From: Selenomonadaceae bacterium
GTDB taxonomy: Bacteria; Bacillota; Negativicutes; Selenomonadales; Selenomonadaceae
DNA: 64,000 nucleotides
Direction: 5' to 3'
NCBI GenBank assembly: GCA_024698045.1
Contig: JAILRS010000039.1
Coordinates: forward strand, 1 to 64,000
The notes under the pieces: model-generated
Databases searched by the model: none
What the model was told of the DNA's origin: nothing
What the model saw: the letters and a program-made list of their open reading frames with translations, nothing else
Made by a program: the position numbers and the translations under genes
Shown here: positions 46,001 to 52,199 of the stretch, one piece after another
Numbering within the stretch: position 1 is the stretch's first letter
Layout: each line of letters begins with the position of its first letter

Positions 46001-49000
46001 GTAACCACCACCACCGGCACGATTACTTTGACCGTAGACGAAGATGGTGCAGCTACAATCAGCGAAATCGCAGAAGAGGGCGACACATTCACCGTTAACG
46101 GCGTAGAATACACCATGACGGCAATCGGCTTGCGTCGTGGAAGCGATAACTATCTCTGGAACACCAGTTACGAAGACGGCATTGCGGTCAGCGATTTGAC
46201 GGTAGTCGATTACTGGACAGCAACGTTGGTTGGCGGCACAAGCATTCTCGGTATCAGCAGCGGCACTTTGGAACCCGGCACAGATTGCGCTTTGGTTGAT
46301 GATAAAGACAATCCGACGGTTATCTACGGCAGACTCTCCAGAGACTCTGCAGGCGTTTACACCATTGACGCAGAAAACGAATCCGTTTCCAAACCTGCCG
46401 GAATAAGCTTGACGGATGCCGATATCAAACTTGCGAGTGACTACGCCGAATTGCCGTTGCAAGTAACCGCAGGCGACGAAACCGCAACTTTGACCGTAAC
46501 CGCCGACAGCGACTACACAGTCAATGCAAGCGGCTCGGCTGCAATCGGACTTGAAGGTGTGGCTTCGGTTGGCGTTGAAGGCACTGCACCGATATCCATC
46601 GGCGAAGAAACAGTAACAGTCACGGGCGACACCAGCTACGGCATCGACGTAACCGACGATGATATCACTTCACTCAACGAAATCAGCAACGCGACAATCG
46701 CAGGCTTGGTCAACGGAACAATCAACACCGACGAAGAAGGCACGGTCACGGTTGACAAGACCTACACAGCAAATGTCGGCACAGCCTACACCGTTGAAGA
46801 CAGCACAATCGTTGCGGCCAGCGGCGTTGAAACAATCAGCGGCGACTTCAGTGACGGTCTGAACGTCAACGGCGATGACTACACAGTAGACGGCGGCGAA
46901 GTAACAATCGACGACGAAGGCAACATTGCGGCAGCAGCAGGCGACTACACGGTTAACGGCGCAGAAATCGGAACGACAGCCGATATGACGGTAGCGACAG
47001 CCGACGGCGAAATTGCCGGAATCTCGACAGCGGGCGAAGCCACAATTACTTTGGGTCAATCCGCTACCGCGCTTGACATCAACGGCGACACCATCACCAC
47101 CGACAATGCAATCGAATTGGGAGTGGACGAAAACGGCGTCAGCGAAGTCAACGGCCTCAGCGGCATGATCAGCGGTCTGGACGACGCAGTAGTAAACGAT
47201 GTCAGCGAAGGCACAATCAACGGCAGCGCAATCTCAATCCTTGGCGACGAGGACGGAGTCGATGTAGTAGTAGCAGGTACATCGGCAATAAGCGCAAGCG
47301 GTTTGAGTAACGGCGCGACGGTAGTATCGGCCGAAGGCATGAGCTTGGCTACGGACGGCGATGGCGTGTTCACATTCGGCGATGAAGTTTACTCCATTGA
47401 CAGTGCTGATGATACGGGCGCAACCTTCACAACCGACGACAGCAGCGACGTAGATAATATTTCGATGAGCGGCACGGTAGAGACAACCGACGACGATATC
47501 GCGCTGAACGGCAAAGAAGTAGAGATGAGCAATCCCGACGGCATGGCGATAACCACCGACGGCGAAGAAATCACTGCGATAAGCGGCTTGTCGGCAAATC
47601 AGAGCGTAGGCGGCGACATCGAAAATGCAACAGTTGAATTGCCCGAGGGTACGGCAACGGTTGACGGCGTAGAATACACGCTGAGCGAAGACGGCGCAAG
47701 CTTGGTAGGCGAAAACAATCTGGTAATGCCGGAAGATGCAATGGTAACAATCGGCACGGCAGACGACTACACGATCAACGGCGAAGCGGTCACGGCAGAA
47801 GAAGATAATCAAGTATTCGCAATCAACGAAGACGGCGTCTACACGCCGGACGGCAACGACATGCCGATAAGAGAAACCACACCGGCAGCACAAATCTTCG
47901 GCGATGAGACAAATACAGTGCATTCTACCGAAGATGGCGAAGAAATTGTCTTGGAAGGCAATAAAGCGCTTGCGTTGATAGAGGGTGATGCGGCGGTCAC
48001 GAACGGCGGCGGCCTGGGCGACAGTGTAGTAGTGAGAAACGACGCAGATGTCACACTCGATGTAGCCAACGGCACGACAACTGTAGTACCTGTAAGCGGC
48101 ACGGTCGAACTCGAAAACTACGATGACGACACAACGGCAATCAAGACCTACAAGTACAACGACATAGCCAACGCAGTCAAGAACGACAAAATCAAGTTCG
48201 GCGACGGTAATATGACGTTGAGCGACGGCGGCGCAGAAGTAACATTCGACGCAGACGCAACCGAAGAAGGCTTCACTGTAGCGACGTTGATAGATGCGGA
48301 AGGCGACAAACAGAAAGTCGGATTCACGCACACCGACGGCGGCATGATAGACGTCAGCGCTGAAGATGAAGATTATGTCTTGAAAGGCAATTACGCCGAA
48401 ACGACGAACGACACGCAGAAGAGCAGCGGCAGCACGTTGACGGGCGGCAGCGGCAATGATACGTTGTTAATCGGCGAAGGCGACGTAGCAGAAGCAGGCG
48501 GCGGTACGAACGAAGTTTACATCACGCCTGAAGCATTGCGCGACGAAGCAGCCACGGTAGTAGCAGGCACAACCGAAGGCGTCACCGAAGTTCACAACTT
48601 CAGCACCGGCTACGATAAAGAAAATGATGTTGTTGAATTAAGCAATGTCAATTCGCTTGAGTTTACGGCGGGTGCGTCGGGCGTATCGATGGGCACGGGC
48701 GATGCAAGCGTAGTATTCGCGGGTATCGAGCCCACCGATGCGGTAATCAACAGCAGCAATCCGCTGAACGCAGACGGCGGCTACGAATTGAAACTGTCCT
48801 ACGGCGATGAGACTTACAAAGCAGCAGTAGCGCAAGCGGGCAAAGGCTTGGCGGTCACCGACGAAAATGAAGCAGATGCCTTCTTCGCAGAAGCGCTCTC
48901 CTTCATCGAATACACGGATGATGTAGTAGTCGACTTGAACAACAACGCGGCGAATATAGGTGGCAATGATGCGTACTTGTCCGGTGTGACGGCAGTCGAA

Positions 49001-49918
49001 GGCGGCGCAGTCAGCTCCACTCTTATCGGTGCCGATGACGTTGAGAACACGTTAATCGCAGGTAGCGGCGGCGGATTGATTATGTCCGGCAAGGGCAATG
49101 ATGTCTTGGTCGGTAACACGGATTCGGATAAAACAGCAGGCACGGCGTTCTACCATGCGGCAGGCTACGGCAAAGACACAATCAGCAACTTTGACTTCAT
49201 GACCTCTTCCGGCGACGACATCAGCGACAGCATAGTGATATCGCCTTCGAACTCGGTAACGAGCGTAACGATAAAGGACAACGACGTATTGATTGGCTTC
49301 AACAACAGTGCGGCGGATGTTCTTACAGTCGAAGATGCGGTTGGCGAACACATGGCAGTAAACGGTGTCATAGCTCAAGTCGCCAAAGAACTCGAATACG
49401 ACGGTTACACGACCTGCTATGTTGGTAACGGCAAGAACAGCACGGTCAACGTCGGCAGCGACATGGGCGATGTCTTCATCAATATGGGTGCAGAAGAAGG
49501 CACGACGTACATCAATGGCATCGTAGCGTTGGATGCTAGCGAAGCGAACGGCAACAACACATTGGTAGGTAACGAGAATGACAACTTGATAATCGGCGGT
49601 ACGGGCTCCAACAGCTTGTTCGGCGGTTACGGCAACACCAATGATACGTTGACGGGCGGCGAAGGCTACAATGCATTCTTCTTCGACGTACAGAACGGTA
49701 CAGACCGCATCACCGATTTGAACGACGGCGACGACATCAACATCATGGTAGGTCTGGATCAAATTTCGACCACGAACATCACGAGCAGCGGCGTAACGAT
49801 AGAGTTGACGGACGGCTCGAAACTGAATGTGAGCGGCGACGAAGATGTCACGTACAACCTGAACGACGGCACGAGCTACAAGGCGAACCACGAGACCAAG
49901 GAATGGGACCAACAGTAA
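31082..49918 (+). CDS. Giant repetitive protein (6278 aa), putative surface/secreted adhesin
   Basis: One uninterrupted frame of 18.8 kb. There is no signal peptide; the N-terminus is MVDFIFDLQRFATT. Residues about 45-200 look like a beta-helix (Thr/Gly/Ser rungs). From about residue 235 to 5025 the protein consists of some 25 diverged copies of a roughly 200-aa domain marked by G-E-x-F-x-V-x-G-x-x-Y-T-V...G-L-M/V, e.g. GEIFSYNGINYTVTAAGLV and DEVIYVNGSNYTVKGIGLM. Residues about 5025-5670 are shorter, more acidic repeats. Residues about 5675-6278 match the C-terminal module of the 1193-aa protein (ELENYDDDT, GGSGNDTLLIGEGD, GGEGYNAFFFD, end YNLNDGTSYKANHETKEW). The composition is acidic, Thr/Ala/Asp/Gly-rich, with only three cysteines seen. 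The mass is roughly 0.64 MDa. Type I-like export and adhesion are inference. Confidence 0.85.
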   Translation: MVDFIFDLQRFATTSATTWDKFKEALADPTVTVIEYIPNEDTATESLTIDDTKTVTISTTGTLDMGAYSIESAGTLKISSSTITGTEGTTFLNITGGTTDITGTAVLTGNIEVSGGGEFTVSTGTLKLSGNISVVTGDLTVRKDTTVTGDVTLNSPANSGVTISGATLTVTGTYSSKNTTLQNSGKLVVNLSISDFYLYDSTSDTITNKNSATPITVTREGTDTTISGLVTGATFTINDVVYTVVSDNLITATDENDTTKIYEGSIAAGVTEAAISFTGSESELKPAIMVDATKALTLDDTAISSLTEDGTKIYSTDFQTTYGTISKDSSGVISITKIDATDAGSLTALNVIDGKTVSLSKNFTDVVITIIDGTSFKATATGDYTVTGSDKIATLAGAVAASVGTAGSLLTAASTTTLISNDGTYSVTGYTDSTGGNDGVLLTGKELSDIDVGESFTVGTQGYTMTSAGIMSSDLNSIYSGATLKGYGNGVGVDLASLTAANMAQIITPSSKVLTIGGTNSVSGVVFNEAKTANLYATLTASSGYTLDSLTGFTTNTFTGAVSTISVAKGAKASIGAAFADSTGAITYVNERTSTTFKVTAIKSGASYFVIDGTTDKRSVTNATEITLLSGSLYVNNTQTITLGSTGTTFKLDDGANIVQIVYDETAGTYSVEAAAGITFTFTDSTSTATTYEITATGTDGVVTFSVDSTGAVTFSDLDSGDIFTAGTTTYTVTSSALVKTETESESVSVWNVDGEHTVTGGTVTAASLDSDTNWSGVALVDDDKNLNLSTLTPNDTYTAINNTYDTIYGGVTVSSGAYTVAADATNTLTSVSLGSDATFVGASLESVAVNSEAATLTVIDDGTDSAFTVVTTADNASVSTGETVTLSGGTLAFSADTSVNVSDNNIEAAEGDFVVDTTNLTLTSGKKFSLDSSAEFRNTDIGLVNSTDTLYVLGSQDSITGLASLTASTIAMANANALTISADTKDALIVDDVTVPATAYAVYDSTTGVLGATNAESLPTLTAWDSVNNVYIDSTTVSLDGAVTLAPVVGLASSASVKVTSLAADNTGFNFTDTGTGATTNAATFDQYAGLVSLTSDTTQTVIAGTGTPHSISAVQDVTNGITVTISGTEEIIGGLEEKEVVNIDGTNYTVTAAGFVSDDSILVSDNIATLSADNLTGAQGYVTISGGAITLPTDTVPAIVLSDDLQTVYGNVATISGGYSLDTINATGDYYSSVTADTAVSAVAFGEGFDSVTITAAKSEAVFFVKEDSAFTLNNNTAASLTGDSLTIYQSAGAIELANTTQTINANGSVIAVAGTTDVTINVDDTEATIGGLDNSNEQIIVGDTAYTVKGDHLIREGSKLLIIGDDDAVAVSELGGNKWMSYVTLSAVNGTVSIPPSTESSPWIVTDQNVESHYATIQSADGDKYNVSLESTAAGQINIYGKNSGATFTTDDQDFTVEDKATGAVISNIDNVVSLTAGQVNLTTINKPTIHAGTNDMYYVSGNNGIKVSVDTDNNITFSGLDEDEVFSYADTNYTVTAAGLVSDTKILTGVTASVGSVAAASLGKGDKYTTITGGIVTINGSEGVVVESDFTASYASLTANGVNSLENATATPTGIYVAITEEAAIKNMANVSVTAASSGAKFTTDDDDYSVTDAATGAHIADATEVSLKTGVLSLEGGDSQTVTAGTYSVSAVGTSTKVTLSVSGSDATVGGLDTPDEVIYVNGSNYTVKGIGLMNETSLLTADEIKEDAAVDLAKVTDTTTGWAAVDTVNNTNSNYVTLGNAELIADSAYSALLATISTSSDSAYEVTAEDSAEFGYYATQSGAKFTTDDKEFKVTDASDGATFTDLDKAISLTAGVVSISGGATVNVGGTDIISSSDIVIDATNTTIGDLDDGEIFSYNGINYTVTAAGLVGGDKILRDVATSKTVAITDLGTAGDDYITVDSANAVVTIDGSKSGVIIDGTKFATLYGSLSADAINTIANGTGTLAGIYVSNSVKNAFGINNMASAEVTLQTSGAVFKTTDTAYTVTDNANGAYVKDADAITLSAGVVSVDSSTKIVNAASNNIAMTEGNATISASTTDATIGGLSTGEIVNIASADYSVKGIGLMKDESLLTADALDDNAVAVSKVTLTTSGWAKVDTVASDSADKYVTLSSDYTRIADSAYSTLYATVSTNGDAYTIIEDTNHAYGYAATNSSVQFSTDDTSFTVTDNADGATFEEVDEGAVSLASGKVSLGNNDKTTLSLENGEITYGTKGTDGIVVEATAKGKKATISGLGEIGETFTYGDTTYTVTAAGLVGGDKILLDVATSQTVDVESLGSGASLVTVGTDEVVTIDGSTTGVIIDGTKFATLYGTLSANAIDTIANGTGSLKGIYVSADTASINNMANVAVTADKSDAKFTTDDTAYTVTDADTGAYIAGAENVSLTAGTVSLNSDNAQTISSGDYKVDILEKATSGRSEATLTTDGNAVTIGGIDTGEVFHAADINNNLDGTYTLKGVGLMDGTSLLTSGGFSNGAVAVADLFGDNWSATDTIDNLSTSYLTLAGAKEGEAPTLIVDTKYASVLATVGATANDAYGVTIGGDAKFNGYHATLSGAKFTTDDKAFGVTDSVDGATFTDMDEGVVSLESGNVSLGGTDTITTIHANEKDLVNVSGNGISLTAEGSKVTIGALDGNDVFNFGGVSYTVTAAGLVSSDKILLGVESVSGTVDAASLGSGYNYITVDSAAAALTIAGTATTKGDSPWVVVSSDFKTTYGTLAADGSGYVFDTIAADNASLTTVLIDDKGSPVTLNNVAAAGISATLSGATFTLIDDADGKVVVTDNANGAYITETSQISLTAGTVSLNNTNAQTITAANNNKIAMTDGDATLYAEGKDATIGALETDDMFNVAGISYTVEKIGLMNKDSLLIFDNLQDSAVAVSTIVATDGWVLTDTVGTDNKVTLSAAERLVNAGYSAILATVASDGTAYTVTANTDLTYNVTNSGAQFTTGSLSFTVNDVAEGASISATNVTLTAGIETLSYDNPQTVYAGTAEGENVQHSISAVNGGVAVTISGTEEIIQGLEEKEVVNVDGTNYTVTAAGFVSDKTVLISKETATLSADSLGSASSYITITDGAITLPSSIVPAVVLSNDLATIYGNVNTISGGYSLDTLNATGGFSAVTAAGISAVAFGAGFDSVTITAAKSEAVFYVGESAAFTLNNNDAASLTGENLTIYQSAGAIELANTTQTISANESVIAVAGTNPDVTVNVDGTEATIGGLDNSDEQIIVNDTTYTVKGNNLIKDDNKLLIIGDDNAVAVSELGGNKWMSMITLSSETSNVTIPPSDGTTPWVVTDSTGEINYGTIKGDDTSGYNVSVADGGKFGIYATASGAQFTTDDKDFTVKDAEGGAVITGIESDVVTLTGGKVSLASATPTIYAAQNNINFVSGDGVVVEASGNKATIGALDSTEKDVFSYGGTNYTITAAGLVSDSLIWTTVASADGTITSTDLKAGDKYTTISSGIVTIDGSEGVVVGSDFKAKYATLTANSVDTIANGTTPTGIYVSIDGAAAINGMSGVSVTADKSGAVFTVNYDAYSVTDANTGAYIADATEVNLTAGVLSLQGVDNQTIAAGKIYTVSAVGATTEVTLSVDNNKVTVGDLDKKGESFNVTTSDGTTTYTIFGDKLFVMDEDGKAEAQVTNFSESALTLGDDELTSIIAPTDDALLDLSTLAANTYLVYSDASSPTDNLGSVTISSTAVTFDAEDTVKAADAIASISLASKVSNASIDFVTDVMTNSLKEIKINGEDYTAATAGITVTSDGTASKLKDGTVVLAATKDVVIDATVTAVTGDITVSAADSKFASVSGVDAGEAFKVDTTEYQNSNIGLVKGGASILLGEATEFTAATLTGDDFTTIVTVTSGALTIDGTAAGVVADISNLKDAKNYGSLASDVFTAGTDTLTSITVDGVVATLPANDATLSADGATFTVTDTDTFAVDASSEVATVKSADTVNLTDGALFSDGTIVAGGYSIVGADVAVSVNGTAVSVTDIANGESFTVDATTYKMINGNLFVMEDDKAIAQVGDSFSEGTLTLGEDDTTDIIAPTEGALDLSTLAADTYLVYSDASSPTGNLGSVTIDSAAVTFTTATGATPATDIATISLADTVTNASIDFETFVTTDSTEAITVNTQDYDATEKGLTVKTTAESSTLYNGTVALAATKDVVISDATIAATTGTINAAAANGSLSAVSDVDAGEVFKVDTTEYQKSNIGLVKGGASILLGSASTFTAATLAGDDFTTIVTVTSGALTIDTTTADGVVADISNLKDAKNYGTIASDVFTASENATLTSVTVAGTAATISGTIDPTFSAVDATFTVTEDNNKSFAVDANGTIASVTAADEISLTDGALFSDGTIVAGSYTIVGESVAVDVDGSAVSVTDIDNGESFTIGSDVYTRSGDYLINTTDGTQVVKGYADGVLTLDDKAENAILAPSAGVLDLDQDDATYAVFDSVSKPTTKLAEVTIAKGVIGLSSVEGASAITTVEVNTKTTELTTDFATNIVTEADAVTVNSVAFAPSGAVTIAADEESAALFAGNVVLEGGASVIGSESGTVIAGESSDMVVTAVDGTLTVVDGLEAGESFTYNGETYTQSDFGLMNSAGEVDTVFAGASSITLSKLDDFAGVEYVAPEDGILDLTGITGTSVIVLDDKTTPKQQIATVTVTDGAIKLATYNAFTGEISEYITNVNVSEDATITTDFATKVTGAGELTVNTVAYNAADEVVISAAEDGKTSTLYNGAVTLDGETYTTVTDSSENANTVSVTTASKGIVVTAADGTITTLSGVATEDVFTYNDTEYTQSDCGLTTEEDGKNYIYTEFKSTITVADLAEAEGTLYIAPTDGVIAAADVTENVAVYDALTVPTTQRGNITVDGSDYTVDFAIDLTVESGKTVTINDTVYEATSDITVSTTADASTLTLGSVTVSEGNTVTTTNDDVVTTTTGTITLTVDEDGAATISEIAEEGDTFTVNGVEYTMTAIGLRRGSDNYLWNTSYEDGIAVSDLTVVDYWTATLVGGTSILGISSGTLEPGTDCALVDDKDNPTVIYGRLSRDSAGVYTIDAENESVSKPAGISLTDADIKLASDYAELPLQVTAGDETATLTVTADSDYTVNASGSAAIGLEGVASVGVEGTAPISIGEETVTVTGDTSYGIDVTDDDITSLNEISNATIAGLVNGTINTDEEGTVTVDKTYTANVGTAYTVEDSTIVAASGVETISGDFSDGLNVNGDDYTVDGGEVTIDDEGNIAAAAGDYTVNGAEIGTTADMTVATADGEIAGISTAGEATITLGQSATALDINGDTITTDNAIELGVDENGVSEVNGLSGMISGLDDAVVNDVSEGTINGSAISILGDEDGVDVVVAGTSAISASGLSNGATVVSAEGMSLATDGDGVFTFGDEVYSIDSADDTGATFTTDDSSDVDNISMSGTVETTDDDIALNGKEVEMSNPDGMAITTDGEEITAISGLSANQSVGGDIENATVELPEGTATVDGVEYTLSEDGASLVGENNLVMPEDAMVTIGTADDYTINGEAVTAEEDNQVFAINEDGVYTPDGNDMPIRETTPAAQIFGDETNTVHSTEDGEEIVLEGNKALALIEGDAAVTNGGGLGDSVVVRNDADVTLDVANGTTTVVPVSGTVELENYDDDTTAIKTYKYNDIANAVKNDKIKFGDGNMTLSDGGAEVTFDADATEEGFTVATLIDAEGDKQKVGFTHTDGGMIDVSAEDEDYVLKGNYAETTNDTQKSSGSTLTGGSGNDTLLIGEGDVAEAGGGTNEVYITPEALRDEAATVVAGTTEGVTEVHNFSTGYDKENDVVELSNVNSLEFTAGASGVSMGTGDASVVFAGIEPTDAVINSSNPLNADGGYELKLSYGDETYKAAVAQAGKGLAVTDENEADAFFAEALSFIEYTDDVVVDLNNNAANIGGNDAYLSGVTAVEGGAVSSTLIGADDVENTLIAGSGGGLIMSGKGNDVLVGNTDSDKTAGTAFYHAAGYGKDTISNFDFMTSSGDDISDSIVISPSNSVTSVTIKDNDVLIGFNNSAADVLTVEDAVGEHMAVNGVIAQVAKELEYDGYTTCYVGNGKNSTVNVGSDMGDVFINMGAEEGTTYINGIVALDASEANGNNTLVGNENDNLIIGGTGSNSLFGGYGNTNDTLTGGEGYNAFFFDVQNGTDRITDLNDGDDINIMVGLDQISTTNITSSGVTIELTDGSKLNVSGDEDVTYNLNDGTSYKANHETKEWDQQ
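34529..41488 (+). repeat. Seven long super-repeats (372-394 codons) in the giant gene
   Basis: The nearly constant DNA string for YTVTAAG starts at 34529, 35690, 36806, 37964, 39146, 40316 and 41468, so the period is 1116-1182 bases. Between these marks a second copy type reads YTVKGIGLM or similar, so each super-repeat is two domains of about 190 aa (type A then type B). Other shared blocks are SGAKFTTDD, VSLTAG and ATIGGLD. Confidence 0.9.
42086..46150 (+). repeat. Second, diverged set of the same domain in the giant gene
   Basis: LFVM(D/E)(E/D)D marks recur at 42086 and 43238 (1152 bases), with the aligned LINTTDG at 44405. The blocks VYSDASSPT, EYQ-SNIGLVKGGASILLG and NLKDAKNYG occur twice 1.15 kb apart. 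Shorter units follow with GESFTYNGETYTQSDFGLM, EDVFTYNDTEYTQSDCGL and GDTFTVNGVEYTMTAIGL. Confidence 0.8.
48105..49918 (+). other. C-terminal module shared with the 1193-aa protein
   Basis: About 604 codons that align end to end with codons 622-1193 of the gene at 23627. Matched pairs include YNDIANAVKNDKI with VSDIAKGIKDKSI, DKQKVGF with KTQKVAF, GGGTNEVYIT with GGGQNTLYLT, and FDFMT with FEFMT. The module has scattered Gly/Asp turns like RTX repeats but few perfect nonapeptides. Confidence 0.8.
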
Positions 49919-49966
49919 GTCGATAGCTCTTGCGAACACGGAAATAAAAGCTTAGCTTAACAAATA

Positions 49967-50025
49967 GGGCTGAAAAGCCCGGATAAAAACTTTGAGACCT
50001 CGAATAAATCGGGGTCTCTTTTTTT
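49967..50025 (+). terminator. Terminator of the giant gene (with a preceding small hairpin)
   Basis: GAGACCTCGA (49994-50003) pairs with TCGGGGTCTC (50009-50018) and eight T follow. Just upstream GGGCT-GAAA-AGCCC (49967-49980) forms a second stem with a GNRA loop. Confidence 0.88.
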
Positions 50026-50035
50026 GTATCAAATA

Positions 50036-50064
50036 TTGTGTTGAGGAAAGAAAAGTAGTATAAT
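50036..50064 (+). promoter_or_regulatory. Promoter of the Hpt gene
   Basis: TTGTGT (50036-50041), 17 bases, TATAAT (50059-50064), 24 bases before the start codon. Confidence 0.6.
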
Positions 50065-50088
50065 GGCGGAGGAATGGAGGGCGAAAAA

Positions 50089-50427
50089 ATGTTAACGATA
50101 GAGAAATTAGAAGAGTACGGAGTGAATACCAAAGAGGGACTCGGTCGATGCATGAACAACGAAAAATTTTACATGCGAATGATAGGCATGGGCTTAAAGA
50201 ATGCGTCATTCGATAAACTGGCGGATAAATTAGCGACGGGAGATTTTGAGGGAGCATTCGAGGAGGCACACGCACTCAAGGGTGTAGTTGGAAATTTAGC
50301 GTTGACACCGCTGTATAAGCCGCTGGCGGAAATGACCGAGAAATTACGGCACAAAGAAGCAGGCGATTATATGAGTGAATATGAACCTGTGAAAGCATTA
50401 CGCGATAAAATGTTATCCGAATTATAA
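50089..50427 (+). CDS. Stand-alone histidine phosphotransfer (Hpt) protein
   Basis: A 112-aa all-helical protein. AFEEAHALKGVVGNL is the Hpt box, with the His of AHALKG as phospho-acceptor, and LADKLATGDFEGAF is the preceding helix. Hpt proteins shuttle phosphate between the receiver domain of a hybrid kinase and a final response regulator. The start was set at ATG 50089 behind GGAGGG. The kinase at 1322-4447 lacks an Hpt domain and would need such a protein, but nothing in the window proves they pair. It has its own promoter and terminator. Confidence 0.88.
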   Translation: MLTIEKLEEYGVNTKEGLGRCMNNEKFYMRMIGMGLKNASFDKLADKLATGDFEGAFEEAHALKGVVGNLALTPLYKPLAEMTEKLRHKEAGDYMSEYEPVKALRDKMLSEL

Positions 50428-50435
50428 AGAGTAAT

Positions 50436-50460
50436 ATCCGACCATTGAGTCGGATTTTTT
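50436..50460 (+). terminator. Terminator of the Hpt gene
   Basis: ATCCGAC (50436-50442) pairs with GTCGGAT (50449-50455) and seven T follow. Confidence 0.88.
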
Positions 50461-50512
50461 TATCAAGGCAGGAACGAGAAATAAAAGGTAGAATAAAAGG
50501 GAGCGAAAGGCA

Positions 50513-52198
50513 ATGGCGTACGATATGGCGGAAAAAGTATTGGAGCAGGCGGATATCTACGCGGTAATATCGGGCTATATAAGTCTGACGCAAAAGAGTA
50601 ACAGATATTGGGGCGTATGTCCGTTCCACAAAGAAAAGACGGCGTCATTGTGCGTAAGTGCCGATAAAGGATTTTTTTATTGCTTTGGTTGCGGAGCAGG
50701 CGGGAACGTCATAAAGTTCGTGTCGCTGATAGAGGGGATAAGTTACGGCGAAGCGATAAATGTATTGGCGGAACGTCTGGGAATAAAGAGGGAAGGAAGT
50801 AAAAAGGAAAATAATTTACTGAAGGCGAACGAGTCGGCGCAGGAATATTATCAGAAATGTTTACTGACAACGAAGCAAGGATATGAATGCAGGAAATATT
50901 TAGAGGGCAGAGGACTCGGGGCTGAAGAAATCAAAGAATACGGATTAGGTTACGCGCCCGAAGAATGGGAAGGATTGCAAAAGGAGTTAAAAGACTACAG
51001 CGGCGAAGAATTGACGCGTGCGGGCTTGGTGATAAAGAGAAAGAGCGGCACGGGTTACTACGACGTCTTCCGCGGCAGATTGATGATACCGATAAGAGAT
51101 GAGTACGGACAAGTTTTAGGATTCGGCGGCAGAGTAATAGGGGAAGGCGAACCGAAGTATCTGAATACGGCGGAGACGGAAATATTCAATAAGAGAAGAA
51201 CACTGTACGGATTGGATAAAGCCAAGAATGCGATAAGGAAATCGGGCGCGGCGATAATGGTAGAAGGATACATGGACGCGATAAGTCTGCAGAGTAAAGG
51301 GATAAAAAATGTAGTGGCAACATTGGGTACGGCCTTGACGAGCGATCATGCGCAGCAGTTGAGGAAGTACACGGATAAAATAATAATATGCTACGACAGT
51401 GACGGCGCGGGACAAAAGGCGACGGAGCGCGCGATACCGATAATGCGGAAAAGCGGAGCGGAAGTGTATGTGAGCAGTGTGCCGGAGGGTAAAGATCCCG
51501 ATGAATATATTCGCAAAGAGGGCGCGGAAAAATTTCGGCAATTGATGAGCAGAGCTCAGAGCGTATTGGATTATAATTTGAAGAAGGTAAGGGAACGAGC
51601 GGATATAACAACGCGACAAGGAAAACTCAGAGCACTAAACGAAATAATGTCGATGACGGAAAAAATAGATGATGCGATAACGCGTAATGAGTATGAACAG
51701 AAAATATCGGCGGCGTTGACATTGGATGAGGAAACAGTCCGCCGGGAATGGAATCGATACGAGCGAACGGGCAGAAAAGCGATAAAGGTACGTGCCGAAG
51801 AAAGTAAAACGGAAATGGCGAAAATGACGGTACTGCAAGTGATGATATCGGATAGGGAAGTAATAGAGTACGTGAAAATGATGGTACCGTCGGAAATGTT
51901 TACATCGGAAGAACAGGAAATAATAGAGTGGTTAGAGAAAAATAAAAGTCGCGATGTGAACAGTGAAGAATTGAGCGAAGGTGCACGCAGTAAAATAGCA
52001 CGAGCAATGATAAATAACGAATGCGAAGTAAAAGAGTTTAAGGATTCATTAGATACGCTAAGATGTATATGGTTAAAAGGAAGATATGAAAGTTTAATGC
52101 AAAAGGCAAAGGAAAAACCCGAAGACATGAGTTATATAAAAGAGTCGTTGCAAATAAAAAAAGAAATGGATAGGTTAAAAAGCGAAGGGGGGCAATAA
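50513..52198 (+). CDS. dnaG: DNA primase
   Basis: A 561-aa primase that makes RNA primers at the replication fork. The zinc-binding CHC2 domain has Cys36, His39, Cys57 and Cys60 (CPFH and CFGC). The RNA polymerase core follows, with the TOPRIM site at Glu251 ([10 protein letters not shown]) and Asp295/Asp297 ([11 protein letters not shown]). The basal subdomain reads [20 protein letters not shown]. The C-terminal 130 residues form the DnaB-binding helical part. It heads dnaG-rpoD, the classic macromolecular synthesis operon order; here rpsU is absent from the front. A GGGAG site 12 bases upstream and a second weak GG site precede the ATG. Confidence 0.96.
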   Translation: MAYDMAEKVLEQADIYAVISGYISLTQKSNRYWGVCPFHKEKTASLCVSADKGFFYCFGCGAGGNVIKFVSLIEGISYGEAINVLAERLGIKREGSKKENNLLKANESAQEYYQKCLLTTKQGYECRKYLEGRGLGAEEIKEYGLGYAPEEWEGLQKELKDYSGEELTRAGLVIKRKSGTGYYDVFRGRLMIPIRDEYGQVLGFGGRVIGEGEPKYLNTAETEIFNKRRTLYGLDKAKNAIRKSGAAIMVEGYMDAISLQSKGIKNVVATLGTALTSDHAQQLRKYTDKIIICYDSDGAGQKATERAIPIMRKSGAEVYVSSVPEGKDPDEYIRKEGAEKFRQLMSRAQSVLDYNLKKVRERADITTRQGKLRALNEIMSMTEKIDDAITRNEYEQKISAALTLDEETVRREWNRYERTGRKAIKVRAEESKTEMAKMTVLQVMISDREVIEYVKMMVPSEMFTSEEQEIIEWLEKNKSRDVNSEELSEGARSKIARAMINNECEVKEFKDSLDTLRCIWLKGRYESLMQKAKEKPEDMSYIKESLQIKKEMDRLKSEGGQ

Positions 52199-52199
52199 A

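Noticed and set aside
33505-49939. Many minus-strand frames of 60-365 codons opposite the giant gene
   Set aside because: They mirror the codon bias of the giant gene (few TTA, CTA, TCA on its sense strand), have cysteine-rich odd compositions and no ribosome sites.
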